Assembly (NCBI RefSeq): GCF_023634765.1
Contig: NZ_JAMLFX010000012.1
Coordinates: 51,628 to 87,943, forward strand
DNA: 36,316 bases
From: Pseudomonas sp. AKS31
GTDB taxonomy: Bacteria > Pseudomonadota > Gammaproteobacteria > Pseudomonadales > Pseudomonadaceae
Direction of reading: 5' to 3'
Below are positions 6,706 to 15,084 of the stretch, piece after piece (positions within the stretch are counted from its first letter, which is position 1; each line of letters opens with the position of its first letter). Under the pieces are notes generated by a model. The model was not told where the DNA came from. It did no database searches and saw only the letters and a program-made list of their open reading frames with translations. A program made the translations under genes and the position numbers.

Positions 6706-9084
6706 TCACTTCCTTAACGTGGCGTTCAACCTTTGTTCGAGCGAGGTGAGGATATTTTGCGTCGTCGAATTCACCTCATCGTCATTAAGAGTGCGCGATG
6801 GATGCTGCCAGGTCAAGCCAACTGCAAGGCTTTTTCTATCAGGATCAATGCCTTTACCCTGATACACGTCAAACAGCCTGAGATCTGTGAGCCATTCACC
6901 TGCATTTTCACGGATTACGTCCAGTACAGCCGCGGCGGCGACGTCTTTGTGCGCAATCAGTGCAAGGTCACGACGCACTTCAGGAAAGCGCGACAACTCG
7001 TGGAATTTCGGCATTTTACCGAGTGCCACTTCAGCCAGAACCAGCTCGAAAACGAAGACCGGACGATCCAGACCCAAGGCTTTCGACAATTCAGGGTGAA
7101 TGGCGCCGATGAAGCCGACTTCGCGACCTTCGCGCTCGATGCGCGCGGTTTGACCCGGGTGCAACGCCGGGTGTTTGCCCGGAGCAAAGGTGAACGAGTC
7201 CAGCGCACCGGCGAAGCCCAGCACCGCTTCCACGTCGGCTTTGACGTCGAAGAAATCAACCGTGTCGCGGCCTTGCGCCCATCCTTCCGGCAGGCGGCTA
7301 CCGCAAACCACACCGGACAGCATCGGCTCTTGCTTCAGGCCTTCGAGCTGACCGACGAAGCGCAGACCGCTTTCGAACAGACGCACGCGATCCTGCTGAC
7401 GGTTGAGGTTGTGCTGCAACGCCTTCACCAGACCTGGCCACAGCGACGAACGCATGGCAGCCATGTCATTGGAAATCGGGTTAGCCAGCAACAGCGGCTC
7501 GACGCCCGGGTTGAACAGTTCGAACTGACGCGGATCGATGAAGCTGTAAGTAATCGCTTCCTGATAACCACGGGCTACCAGCAGACGGCGCAGTTCCGGC
7601 AGATCGCTACGCGCTTCAGCCTTGGCTTGCGGCGCCAGACGCGCTTGCGGGTAACGAACCGGCAGACGGTTGTAGCCGTACAGACGTGCCAGCTCTTCGA
7701 TCAGGTCAACTTCCAGGCTGATGTCGAAGCGATGGCTTGGCACTTCTACGCGCCACTGGCCTTCGCCGTCGGAAGTAATGCCCAGACCCAGGCCACCGAG
7801 CAAACGCTCAACCTGGACCGAATCCATTTCCATACCGAGCATCTGGGTGATGCGCTGGGAACGAAGAGTAATTGGTGCGATCGACGGCAAGTGCTGTTCG
7901 CTGACGGTCTCGATGATCGGACCGGCTTCGCCGCCAGTGATGTCCAGCAGCAGGCCAGTGGCGCGCTCCATGGCTTCACGGGCCAGTTGCCAGTCAACGC
8001 CACGCTCGTAGCGGTGCGAAGCGTCAGTGTGCAGGCCGTAAGAACGCGCCTTGCCAGCAACAGCAATCTGGTCAAAGAAAGCGCTTTCCAGAAATACGTC
8101 GCGAGTGGTTGCGGACACACCGCTGTGCTCGCCACCCATGACACCGGCAATCGCCAGCGCGCGGGTATGGTCAGCGATCACCAGCGTATCGCTACGCAGG
8201 CTGACTTCCTGACCGTCGAGCAGTACGAGCTTCTCGCCCTCTTCCGCCATGCGCACACGAATTCCGCCATTGATTTCGGCGAGATCGAAGGCGTGTAGCG
8301 GCTGACCCAATTCGAGCATCACGTAGTTGGTGATGTCTACAGCAGCGTCGATGCTGCGCACGTCGGCGCGACGCAGACGCTCCACCATCCACAGCGGCGT
8401 CGGCTTGGACAGGTCAACGTTACGGATAACGCGGCCCAGGTAACGCGGGCATGCCGCTGGGGCCAGCACTTCTACCGAACGCACTTCGTCGTGCACGGCA
8501 GGAACGGCTGGCACCACCGGGCGAGTCACAGGAGCGGCGTACAGCGCGCCGACTTCGCGGGCCAGACCGGCCAGGGACAGGCAATCGCCACGGTTCGGAG
8601 TCAGATCGACCTCGATGCTGGCGTCTTCCAGATCCAGATACACGCGCAAATCTTCGCCCACCGGCGCATCGGCCGGCAGCTCCATCAGACCGTCGTTGCC
8701 TTCACCGACCTGCAGCTCAGCTTGCGAGCAGAGCATTCCGTTGGACTCAACGCCACGCAGCTTGGCTTTCTTGATCTTGAAGTCGCCCGGCAGCTCAGCG
8801 CCGATCATGGCGAACGGAATCTTCAGGCCCGGACGCACATTCGGCGCACCGCACACGACCTGGAAAGTTTCCGCGCCATTGCTGACCTGGCACACACGCA
8901 GCTTGTCGGCGTCCGGGTGTTGCTCGGTGCTCAGCACCTCGCCCACCACCACGCCGCTGAATACACCGGCGGCCGGGGTCACGCTATCGACCTCAAGGCC
9001 CGCCATCGACAGACGAGCAACCAGTTCGTCGCGATTTACCTGCGGGCTAACCCAGCCACGCAGCCATTGTTCACTGAATTTCAT
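6706..9084 (-). CDS. pheT: Phenylalanyl-tRNA synthetase beta subunit
   Basis: PheT is the tRNA-binding and editing subunit of the alpha2-beta2 phenylalanyl-tRNA synthetase. At 792 residues it is full length. In order: an N-terminal part with the EMAP-II-like tRNA-binding domain (about 40-150, VVGEVLSTEQHPDADKLRVC), the B3/B4 editing region (about 210-390), B5 (about 400-475), the catalytic-like core, and the ferredoxin-fold anticodon-binding domain from about 700 to the end (KMPKFHELSRFPEVRRDLAL). AGGAG lies before the ATG. It follows pheS by 26 nt and precedes ihfA by 3 nt, the classic order. Confidence 0.98.
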   Translation of the reverse strand: MKFSEQWLRGWVSPQVNRDELVARLSMAGLEVDSVTPAAGVFSGVVVGEVLSTEQHPDADKLRVCQVSNGAETFQVVCGAPNVRPGLKIPFAMIGAELPGDFKIKKAKLRGVESNGMLCSQAELQVGEGNDGLMELPADAPVGEDLRVYLDLEDASIEVDLTPNRGDCLSLAGLAREVGALYAAPVTRPVVPAVPAVHDEVRSVEVLAPAACPRYLGRVIRNVDLSKPTPLWMVERLRRADVRSIDAAVDITNYVMLELGQPLHAFDLAEINGGIRVRMAEEGEKLVLLDGQEVSLRSDTLVIADHTRALAIAGVMGGEHSGVSATTRDVFLESAFFDQIAVAGKARSYGLHTDASHRYERGVDWQLAREAMERATGLLLDITGGEAGPIIETVSEQHLPSIAPITLRSQRITQMLGMEMDSVQVERLLGGLGLGITSDGEGQWRVEVPSHRFDISLEVDLIEELARLYGYNRLPVRYPQARLAPQAKAEARSDLPELRRLLVARGYQEAITYSFIDPRQFELFNPGVEPLLLANPISNDMAAMRSSLWPGLVKALQHNLNRQQDRVRLFESGLRFVGQLEGLKQEPMLSGVVCGSRLPEGWAQGRDTVDFFDVKADVEAVLGFAGALDSFTFAPGKHPALHPGQTARIEREGREVGFIGAIHPELSKALGLDRPVFVFELVLAEVALGKMPKFHELSRFPEVRRDLALIAHKDVAAAAVLDVIRENAGEWLTDLRLFDVYQGKGIDPDRKSLAVGLTWQHPSRTLNDDEVNSTTQNILTSLEQRLNATLRK

Positions 9085-9110
9085 CCTGCTCTCCTAAGAA
9101 TTCGTTACGA

Positions 9111-10127
9111 CTAGCGAAATTGCGCGAGGAACCGCAAGTCGTTGTCGAAGAACAGACGCAAGTCGTTCACGCCGTAACGGAGCATGGCCAGACGCTCGAC
9201 ACCCATGCCGAAAGCAAAACCGGAGAATTCTTCCGGATCAATGCCGGACATGCGCAGCACGTTCGGGTGAACCATGCCGCACCCCATCACTTCCAGCCAG
9301 CCGGTCTGCTTGCAGACGCGGCAGCCTTTACCGCTGCACATCACACATTCCATGTCGACTTCGGCGGATGGCTCGGTGAACGGGAAGTACGAAGGACGGA
9401 AACGTACGGCCAGCTCTTTCTCGAAGAACACCCGCAGGAACTCTTCGATGGTGCCTTTGAGATCGGCAAAATTGATGTCGCGATCCACCAGCAGGCCTTC
9501 GACCTGGTGGAACATCGGCGAGTGGGTGATATCGGAGTCGCTGCGATACACGCGGCCTGGGCAGACGATGCGGATCGGCGGCTGTTTCGATTCCATGGTG
9601 CGGACCTGTACCGGCGAGGTATGGGTGCGCAGCAACATGTTGGCATTGAAGTAGAAGGTGTCATGCATCGACCGGGCCGGGTGATGGCCTGGGATGTTGA
9701 GCGCTTCAAAGTTGTGATAATCGTCTTCGACCTCAGGGCCTTCGGCAATGCCGTAGCCGATGCGGGTGAAGAACTGTTCAACACGCTCCAGAGTCCGGGT
9801 CACCGGATGCAGACCACCAGAGGTCTGGCCACGGCCCGGCAATGTCACGTCAATGGATTCGGCGGACAGTTTGGCAGCCAGTTCAGCTTCTTCAAACAGA
9901 GCCATGCGCGCATTGAGAACGCCTGTAACACGTTCCTTGGCAACGTTGATCAGCGCACCGACTTGCGGGCGCTCTTCTGCCGGCAAATTCCCCAGGGTCT
10001 TCATCACCTGAGTCAATTCACCCTTTTTGCCAAGGTATTGAACCCGGATTTGCTCCAGGGCATTGATATCTTCAGCGCTTTGCACAGCCTCTAGTGCTTG
10101 AGAGACCAGCGCATCCAGGTTTTCCAT
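9111..10127 (-). CDS. pheS: Phenylalanyl-tRNA synthetase alpha subunit
   Basis: PheS is the catalytic class II subunit that activates phenylalanine and charges tRNA-Phe. The 338 residues comprise an N-terminal coiled-coil arm (about 1-90), motif 2 around MFHQVEGLLVD, a four-Cys segment (CVMCSGKGCRVCKQ), and motif 3 GFAFGMGVERLAMLRYG near the C-terminus. It is separated from rplT by 109 nt that contain a strong hairpin. pheST may therefore receive only part of the upstream transcription, or be started separately. I saw no phenylalanine-rich leader peptide of the enterobacterial pheM kind. Confidence 0.98.
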   Translation of the reverse strand: MENLDALVSQALEAVQSAEDINALEQIRVQYLGKKGELTQVMKTLGNLPAEERPQVGALINVAKERVTGVLNARMALFEEAELAAKLSAESIDVTLPGRGQTSGGLHPVTRTLERVEQFFTRIGYGIAEGPEVEDDYHNFEALNIPGHHPARSMHDTFYFNANMLLRTHTSPVQVRTMESKQPPIRIVCPGRVYRSDSDITHSPMFHQVEGLLVDRDINFADLKGTIEEFLRVFFEKELAVRFRPSYFPFTEPSAEVDMECVMCSGKGCRVCKQTGWLEVMGCGMVHPNVLRMSGIDPEEFSGFAFGMGVERLAMLRYGVNDLRLFFDNDLRFLAQFR

Positions 10128-10145
10128 GTACAGACTCCAGATACA

Positions 10146-10181
10146 AAATAGGGGAAGAGCTTGAAGGCTCTTCCCCTATTT
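10146..10181 (-). terminator. Strong intercistronic terminator or attenuator between rplT and pheS
   Basis: A perfect 15-bp stem (AAATAGGGGAAGAGC and its complement) has a 6-nt loop and, on the minus strand, runs into TATTTTGTAT. It lies 19 nt before the pheS start and 56 nt after the rplT stop. It should reduce read-through from the ribosomal genes into pheST. A weaker upstream stem (GGCCTCA/TGGGGCC, near 10202-10221) could compete or stack with it. Confidence 0.75.
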
Positions 10182-10236
10182 ATGACGTTTAACACCTGGC
10201 CCCACAGAGGTGAGGCCGGGTGACTGTCGGGGGTAC

Positions 10237-10593
10237 TTAAGCCAAGGTGGCTTTAGCTTTCTCGACAATCGCAGCAAACGCCGCTTTTTCGTTCACTGCC
10301 AGATCAGCCAGAACCTTACGGTCGATCTCGATGGACGCTTTTTTCAGACCAGCGATGAAACGGCTGTAGGACAGACCGTTAACACGAGCACCAGCGTTGA
10401 TACGAGCGATCCACAGAGCGCGGAACTGACGTTTTTTCTGACGACGGTCACGGTAGGCGTATTGGCCTGCCTTGATTACCGCTTGCTTGGCAACACGGAA
10501 TACGCGGGAGCGTGCGCCATAGTAGCCTTTAGCAAGTTTCAGAATTTTTTTGTGACGTTTACGGGCAATGACGCCACGCTTTACACGAGCCAT
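10237..10593 (-). CDS. rplT: 50S ribosomal protein L20
   Basis: L20 binds 23S rRNA early in 50S assembly and in enterobacteria also represses the rpmI-rplT message. The 118 residues match the family: a long basic N-terminal helix ([20 protein letters not shown]), [29 protein letters not shown], then the globular C-terminal domain. AGAGGAAG precedes the ATG. It sits 28 nt after rpmI. I did not find an L20-binding pseudoknot by eye before rpmI. Confidence 0.98.
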
Positions 10594-10621
10594 GAGTTAC
10601 TTCCTCTATTCTTGACTAAAA

Positions 10622-10816
10622 TTAACGAAGGCGCAGCATGCGCTCGACTTTTGCCACGTCAGACGGATGCAGCAAGCTGCTACCGCGCAGTTGACGCTTA
10701 CGCTTGGTCGACATTTTAGTCAGGATGTGGCTCTTGAAAGCGTGCTTGTGCTTGATACCGTTAGCAGTTTTCAGAAACCGCTTAGCAGCACCACTTTTGG
10801 TTTTCATTTTTGGCAT
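10622..10816 (-). CDS. rpmI: 50S ribosomal protein L35
   Basis: A 64-residue basic protein of the large ribosomal subunit, with the family pattern MPKMKTKSGAAKRFLKTANG and a C-terminal HPSDVAKVERMLRLR. It lies 60 nt after infC and 28 nt before rplT in the conserved infC-rpmI-rplT order. GCGGAG precedes the ATG. Confidence 0.98.
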   Translation of the reverse strand: MPKMKTKSGAAKRFLKTANGIKHKHAFKSHILTKMSTKRKRQLRGSSLLHPSDVAKVERMLRLR

Positions 10817-10876
10817 GTTCGGATACTCCGCATTCAGTTGATAAACATAATCAGAAGGCCTGCCGTGCCCTGTTGA

Positions 10877-11428
10877 TTACTTCTTCTTTTTCGGGGCGAT
10901 GACCATGATCAGTTGGCGTCCTTCCATCTTAGGATGCTGTTCGACCGAACCGTACTCGAGCAGGTCAGCTTCAACCCGCTTGAGGAGTTCCATCCCCAGC
11001 TCCTGGTGGGCCATCTCACGGCCGCGGAATCGCAAGGATACCTTGGCCCTGTCCCCATCACTCAGGAAACGTACCAGGTTGCGCAGTTTTACCTGGTAAT
11101 CCCCTTCCTCCGTCCCTGGACGAAACTTGATTTCTTTTACCTGAATCTGCTTCTGGTTTTTCTTCGCCGCGGCAATCTGCTTCTTCTTTTCGAAGATCGA
11201 TTTGCCGTAGTCCATCACACGGCAAACCGGTGGGACTGCGTCTGCGGAGATTTCTACCAGATCAAGCTTTGCTTCTTCAGCAATACGAAGCGCTTCATCA
11301 ATCGAGACGATGCCAATCTGCTCGCCATCAGCGCCAATTAACCGAACCTCGCGTGCCGAGATATTCTCGTTGATCGGGGCTTTCGGTGCAGCTCGTTTAT
11401 CTTGTCTCATTTCACGCTTAATAATAAT
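10877..11428 (-). CDS. infC: Translation initiation factor IF-3 with a non-canonical AUU start
   Basis: IF-3 binds the 30S subunit, prevents subunit joining and rejects non-canonical start codons. The N-domain (APINENISAREVRLIGADGE), linker and C-domain (KVSLRFRGREMAHQELGMEL) are complete. The first in-frame ATG (11410) has no ribosome site close to it. Upstream lies GGAG (11431-11434) followed by ATT ATT ATT AAG CGT GAA ATG in frame. One of the three ATT codons (11428, 11425 or 11422) must be the start. Spacing favours the second or third; the outermost is shown, giving 183 residues. The thrS stop codon overlaps the first ATT. An AUU start lets IF-3 repress its own synthesis, as established in E. 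coli. Confidence 0.95.
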   Translation of the reverse strand: MIIKREMRQDKRAAPKAPINENISAREVRLIGADGEQIGIVSIDEALRIAEEAKLDLVEISADAVPPVCRVMDYGKSIFEKKKQIAAAKKNQKQIQVKEIKFRPGTEEGDYQVKLRNLVRFLSDGDRAKVSLRFRGREMAHQELGMELLKRVEADLLEYGSVEQHPKMEGRQLIMVIAPKKKK

Positions 11429-13350
11429 TACTCCGAATCTGGGCGACCACGCCGGGAAACCGCTTGCGCGAGAAACTCAGCGAACTGGGCGACGGGCATC
11501 GAGCCCAGGTCAGCACCTTCACGAGTACGCACAGCGACAGTCTGCATCTCGACTTCCTTATCTCCGATAACCAAAAGATAGGGAACCTTGAGCAAAGTAT
11601 GCTCGCGGATTTTAAAGCCGATCTTTTCATTTCTCAAGTCGGACTTGGCACGAAATCCGCTTTCGTTGAGAGTTTTTTCTACTTCTGCAACAAAATCTGC
11701 CTGTTTATCAGTGATATTCATGATCACCGCCTGGGTTGGCGCGAGCCACGCAGGGAACGCACCTTCGTAGTGCTCGATCAGAATCCCGACGAAACGCTCG
11801 AAGGAACCGAGGATCGCACGGTGCAACATCACTGGGTGTTTGCGGCTGTTGTCTTCGGAGACGTATTCAGCGCCCAAACGGACAGGCAGGTTAAAATCGA
11901 GCTGCAAGGTACCACATTGCCAGACGCGACCGAGGCAATCTTTCAGCGAGAATTCGATTTTCGGACCGTAGAAAGCACCCTCGCCCGGCTGCAGATCGTA
12001 CGGCAGGCCCGCAGAATCAAGGGCTGCAGCCAATGCGGCTTCAGCGCGATCCCACAGCTCGTCGGAACCGACGCGTTTTTCCGGACGAGTGGACAGCTTC
12101 ATCTCGACATCGGTAAAGCCGAAGTCACGATAAACGTCCATGGTCAGCTTGATGAACGCGGCGGACTCGGCCTGCATCTGTTCTTCGGTGCAGAAGATGT
12201 GGGCATCGTCCTGAGTGAACGCACGTACACGCATGATGCCGTGCAGCGCACCCGACGGCTCGTTGCGGTGGCAGGCACCGAACTCGGCCAGACGCATCGG
12301 CAGCTCGCGGTAGCTCTTCAGGCCCTGGTTGAACACCTGCACGTGGCACGGGCAGTTCATCGGCTTGATGGCGTAGTCGCGGTTTTCCGACTGAGTGGTG
12401 AACATGTTGTCGGCGTAGTTGGCCCAGTGCCCGGATTTCTCCCAGAGGCTGCGGTCAACGACTTGCGGCGTCTTGATTTCGAGGTAGCCGTTGTCGCGCT
12501 GAATCTTGCGCATGTACTGCTCGAGCACCTGGTACAGAGTCCAGCCGTTCGGGTGCCAGAACACCATGCCCGGGGATTCTTCCTGAGTGTGGAACAGGCC
12601 CAGACGCTTGCCGATCTTGCGGTGATCGCGTTTTTCAGCTTCTTCGATGCGCTGGATGTAAGCCGCCAGCTGCTTCTTGTCTGCCCAAGCAGTGCCGTAA
12701 ACGCGCTGCAATTGCTCGTTCTTGGCGTCGCCGCGCCAGTAGGCACCGGACAGCTTGGTCAGCTTGAAGGATTTCAGGAAACGTGTGTTCGGCACGTGCG
12801 GGCCGCGGCACATGTCGACGTATTCTTCGTGATAGTACAGACCCATGGCCTGTTCGTTCGGCATGTCCTCGACCAGGCGCAACTTGTAGTCTTCGCCACG
12901 GGCCTTGAACACTTCGATCACTTCGGCGCGCGGAGTGACTTTCTTGATGACGTCGTAATCTTTCTCGATCAACTGCTGCATGCGCTGCTCGATCGCAGCC
13001 ATGTCGTCCGGAGTGAAAGGACGTTCGAAGGCGATGTCGTAATAGAAGCCTTCGTCGATGACCGGACCGATGACCATCTTCGCAGTCGGGTACAGCTGCT
13101 TGACCGCATGGCCAACCAGGTGAGCGCAAGAGTGGCGAATGATCTCCAGCCCCTCTTCATCCTTAGGCGTGATGATTTGCAGGGTCGCGTCGCTGCTGAT
13201 GATGTCGCTGGCGTCGACCAGTTGGCCATTGACCTTGCCGGCCAGTGTGGCTTTGGCCAGACCAGCACCAATGGATGCGGCGACCTCGGCTACGGAAACC
13301 GGGTGATCGAATGAACGTTGACTGCCGTCGGGAAGAGTAATAGTTGGCAT
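11428..13350 (-). CDS. thrS: Threonyl-tRNA synthetase
   Basis: ThrS charges tRNA-Thr and edits Ser-tRNA-Thr. With the ATG at 13350 it has 640 residues, the usual size. In order: TGS domain (about 1-61, MPTITLPDGSQRSFDHPVSV), editing domain with the HxxxH of HSCAHLVGHAV, class II core with zinc-ligand Cys in MNCPCHVQVF, motif 2 around RNEPSGALHGIMRVRAF, motif 3 HRAILGSFERFVGILIEHYE, and the C-terminal anticodon-binding domain. A strong AGGAGG lies about 7 nt before the ATG; the frame stays open upstream to 13383, but that part is untranslated leader. The leader holds two hairpins resembling tRNA-Thr anticodon arms, suggesting translational autorepression. Confidence 0.98.
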   Translation of the reverse strand: MPTITLPDGSQRSFDHPVSVAEVAASIGAGLAKATLAGKVNGQLVDASDIISSDATLQIITPKDEEGLEIIRHSCAHLVGHAVKQLYPTAKMVIGPVIDEGFYYDIAFERPFTPDDMAAIEQRMQQLIEKDYDVIKKVTPRAEVIEVFKARGEDYKLRLVEDMPNEQAMGLYYHEEYVDMCRGPHVPNTRFLKSFKLTKLSGAYWRGDAKNEQLQRVYGTAWADKKQLAAYIQRIEEAEKRDHRKIGKRLGLFHTQEESPGMVFWHPNGWTLYQVLEQYMRKIQRDNGYLEIKTPQVVDRSLWEKSGHWANYADNMFTTQSENRDYAIKPMNCPCHVQVFNQGLKSYRELPMRLAEFGACHRNEPSGALHGIMRVRAFTQDDAHIFCTEEQMQAESAAFIKLTMDVYRDFGFTDVEMKLSTRPEKRVGSDELWDRAEAALAAALDSAGLPYDLQPGEGAFYGPKIEFSLKDCLGRVWQCGTLQLDFNLPVRLGAEYVSEDNSRKHPVMLHRAILGSFERFVGILIEHYEGAFPAWLAPTQAVIMNITDKQADFVAEVEKTLNESGFRAKSDLRNEKIGFKIREHTLLKVPYLLVIGDKEVEMQTVAVRTREGADLGSMPVAQFAEFLAQAVSRRGRPDSE

Positions 13351-13369
13351 GGCGCCTCCTCTCCTAGTG

Positions 13370-13390
13370 GTGACCCCTACCAAAGGTCAC
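13370..13390 (-). promoter_or_regulatory. tRNA-Thr(GGU) anticodon-arm mimic in the thrS leader (arm 1)
   Basis: On the minus strand GTGACC-TTTGGTAGG-GGTCAC forms a 6-bp stem plus one T-G pair, leaving a 7-nt loop TTGGTAG. Read as an anticodon loop, it has U33, GGU at 34-36 and A37, nearly identical to the loop UUGGUAA of tRNA-Thr(GGU). The GGU is centred 30 nt before the thrS ATG, just upstream of the AGGAGG. From memory, the E. coli thrS operator has an anticodon-like loop at about the same distance, where ThrRS blocks ribosome entry. Confidence 0.72.
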
Positions 13391-13444
13391 GTGGGTTGGG
13401 ATGAGCCAGTACAAGATCCGATCCAGGCCATTCAATGACGAACG

Positions 13445-13463
13445 CCTGCCTTACAGCGGCAGG
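13445..13463 (-). promoter_or_regulatory. Second anticodon-like arm in the thrS leader (arm 2)
   Basis: On the minus strand CCTGCC-GCTGTAA-GGCAGG has a perfect 6-bp stem and a 7-nt loop. The loop reads G-C-UGU-A-A, so positions 34-38 match tRNA-Thr(UGU), although U33 is replaced by C. It lies 54 nt upstream of arm 1. Two arms joined by unpaired RNA is the layout expected for an operator that binds both subunits of dimeric ThrRS. The remaining leader from 13464 to about 13690 shows no other convincing element. Confidence 0.55.
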
Positions 13464-13721
13464 AGCCTTGCGGCCAACCGGAAAACCGAACCAGAGTGAC
13501 TGGGATTCAAATCGAAATATTCGCACGTTGACCGCTGCCGGGACTGAAGGTCATCCGAAGCCTGAGAACGCTTGAGCCCGGCATGCTAGCACAGATGAGC
13601 GGTCACTTATGCCTCTGTTTGATCAGAAGGCAAATCGTCTGTTTTTATGCCAGAGTGCTGAACTTGATTGGCCTTTCAGCCCTCAGATAACAAGACATTG
13701 ACCCACAAGGAGCATCCTCGC

Positions 13722-14024
13722 ATGCGTCTGAATACCCTGTTCGCCGTAGTCGCCCCTATCGTCATGCTGCTGCCACTGAGCGCCCACGCCGACTGGCCGA
13801 AGGGCGAGCGCGAGAAGTACATGGCACAGTGCACCCAGGCGGCGACTCCGCAAATTGGTGCTGCTGCGGCCAAATCGCACTGCGCTTGCGGCGCTGATGC
13901 CATCAAGTCCTATCCTGCAGCCGACATTCAGTCCCTGATGGACAACAAAGCCACCCCTGAACTGCAGCAGAAAGCGCTCGGACAGATCGCCAAATGCAAG
14001 GCGAATACACCGGCGAAAAAGTGA
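13722..14024 (+). CDS. Small exported cysteine-containing protein, unknown function
   Basis: Family not recognised; the type seems common in Pseudomonas. The 100-residue protein starts at ATG 13722 behind AAGGAG; the longer frame from 13668 has no ribosome site. A signal peptide (MRLNTLFAVVAPIVMLLPLS, cleavage after AHA) is followed by a periplasmic domain of about 75 residues. Its four cysteines (AQCTQ, HCACG and AKCKA) suggest one or two disulphides. Helix-forming sequence (DIQSLMDNKATPELQQKALG) dominates the second half. It is divergent from thrS and appears monocistronic. Confidence 0.75.
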   Translation: MRLNTLFAVVAPIVMLLPLSAHADWPKGEREKYMAQCTQAATPQIGAAAAKSHCACGADAIKSYPAADIQSLMDNKATPELQQKALGQIAKCKANTPAKK

Positions 14025-14312
14025 TTGGAAAAGCCTTCTGATTCGGCTCAGCGCCCCTGAAACAGGCTGAATTTGCGTCTTTTCAGACGATTTATGCAGG
14101 TTTTACAGGTTTTTTTATTGTCTTTACTTTCTGCTCAAAGCCTTTTAAACCGGGGCTTTCAGCGAAAACAGACAGCAAAGAAAACACGACTGATTGGCAA
14201 ACAGCACGTCCGGGGGGCTCCCAAAGCGAACATTTCGACTATGATACCCGGGTGTGCCCAGTTGGCCTGAGCAGCACAGTACTGAAAAATATATGTTTCT
14301 TGGAGATACACC

Positions 14313-14525
14313 ATGTCTAATCGCCAAACCGGCACCGTTAAGTGGTTCAACGATGAAAAAGGCTTCGGCTTCATCACTCCTCAAGGTGGCGGTGACGACC
14401 TGTTCGTACACTTCAAAGCTATCGAAAGCGACGGTTTCAAAAGCCTGAAAGAAGGCCAGACCGTTTCCTTCGTGGCTGAGAAAGGCCAAAAGGGTATGCA
14501 AGCTGCACAGGTTCGCCCAGAGTAA
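14313..14525 (+). CDS. Cold-shock family protein (CspA-like)
   Basis: A 70-residue OB-fold single-strand nucleic-acid-binding protein that acts as an RNA chaperone. RNP1 is KGFGFITP and RNP2 is DLFVHF; TGTVKWFNDEKGFGFI is the family signature. CTTGGAG precedes the ATG. The 288 nt from thrS-side gene 13722 contain no other gene. They hold a possible -10 (TATGAT, 14240) with no good -35, and an A/T-rich stretch with a GCC/GGC stem (AAAGCC...GGCTTT) before it. A strong terminator follows 15 nt after the stop. Paralogues are common, so the exact csp gene and its cold response cannot be decided. Confidence 0.95.
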   Translation: MSNRQTGTVKWFNDEKGFGFITPQGGGDDLFVHFKAIESDGFKSLKEGQTVSFVAEKGQKGMQAAQVRPE

Positions 14526-14540
14526 TTTCCCGGCGCACTA

Positions 14541-14571
14541 AAAAAACCCCGTCCATGTGACGGGGTTTTTT
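14541..14571 (+). terminator. Terminator of the cold-shock gene
   Basis: AAAAACCCCGTC and GACGGGGTTTTT form a long stem with a short loop and a T tail. The A-rich left flank makes it able to stop the converging lipoprotein transcript as well. Confidence 0.9.
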
Positions 14572-14597
14572 ATGCCTGCAACAAACGTGGTGCGTAA

Positions 14598-14915
14598 TCA
14601 GCCGCAGTTGACGCGAGTGATTACCAGGTTGTTGTCAGTGTTCAGGTTCAAGCGATCGGAACGGTACTCGAGCGTGATCATGTCGTTCGGCTTGAGGAAA
14701 CGGGCATTTTGCGCCCCGGCTTTGGCGCGCGCCTGCTCAAGTAGCTCTGGCGACGCTTTCTTGCCGATGGCGAACGCCGCCGCCGATGCTTCACAGCGGC
14801 TGTGACCGGCTTCGGTTGCCGCAGATTCCTTTGCCGACTCGCTGGAGGTCGTGCTGCAACCGGCCAACATGGCAGCGGCCAAAAGTGCACCCAGTGTCGC
14901 GAACTTCAAAGGCAT
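14598..14915 (-). CDS. Lipoprotein of the I78 peptidase-inhibitor type
   Basis: 105 residues with a lipoprotein signal peptide (MPLKFATLGALLAAAMLAGC, lipobox LAGC, lipidated Cys20). The C-terminal part (KAGAQNARFLKPNDMITLEY, then SDRLNLNTD and the final VNCG) follows the Inhibitor_I78 pattern, in which an Arg before a P-x-D/G turn and the 'RLN' strand are conserved. A Cys near residue 41 and the terminal Cys may pair. It would act in the periplasm, anchored to a membrane. Inhibitory activity is inferred from family resemblance only. AGGAGG precedes the ATG. Confidence 0.8.
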   Translation of the reverse strand: MPLKFATLGALLAAAMLAGCSTTSSESAKESAATEAGHSRCEASAAAFAIGKKASPELLEQARAKAGAQNARFLKPNDMITLEYRSDRLNLNTDNNLVITRVNCG

Positions 14916-15084
14916 GAAGCCTCCTTGTTTTCAAAATGGTTAAGCTGAGATCGTGCGACCGTCATTCCGCTGTTTGGTTTCACGGCCAGGGCCATCCCCC
15001 TGCCCCACGATCGGAAAAAAGCCGAGTGTGCCTCAGTCGCACGCAGCACTTCATCGATCAATCGTGACTGAATATGAACGGCGC

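Noticed and set aside
10128..10236. Phe-rich leader peptide (pheM-like) before pheS
   Set aside because: No short frame with clustered phenylalanine codons is present in this interval.
10817..10876. L20-binding pseudoknot between infC and rpmI
   Set aside because: Expected from E. coli, but I could not identify the long-range pairing by eye in this interval.
11464..13314. A 616-codon open frame on the plus strand
   Set aside because: Antisense shadow of thrS.
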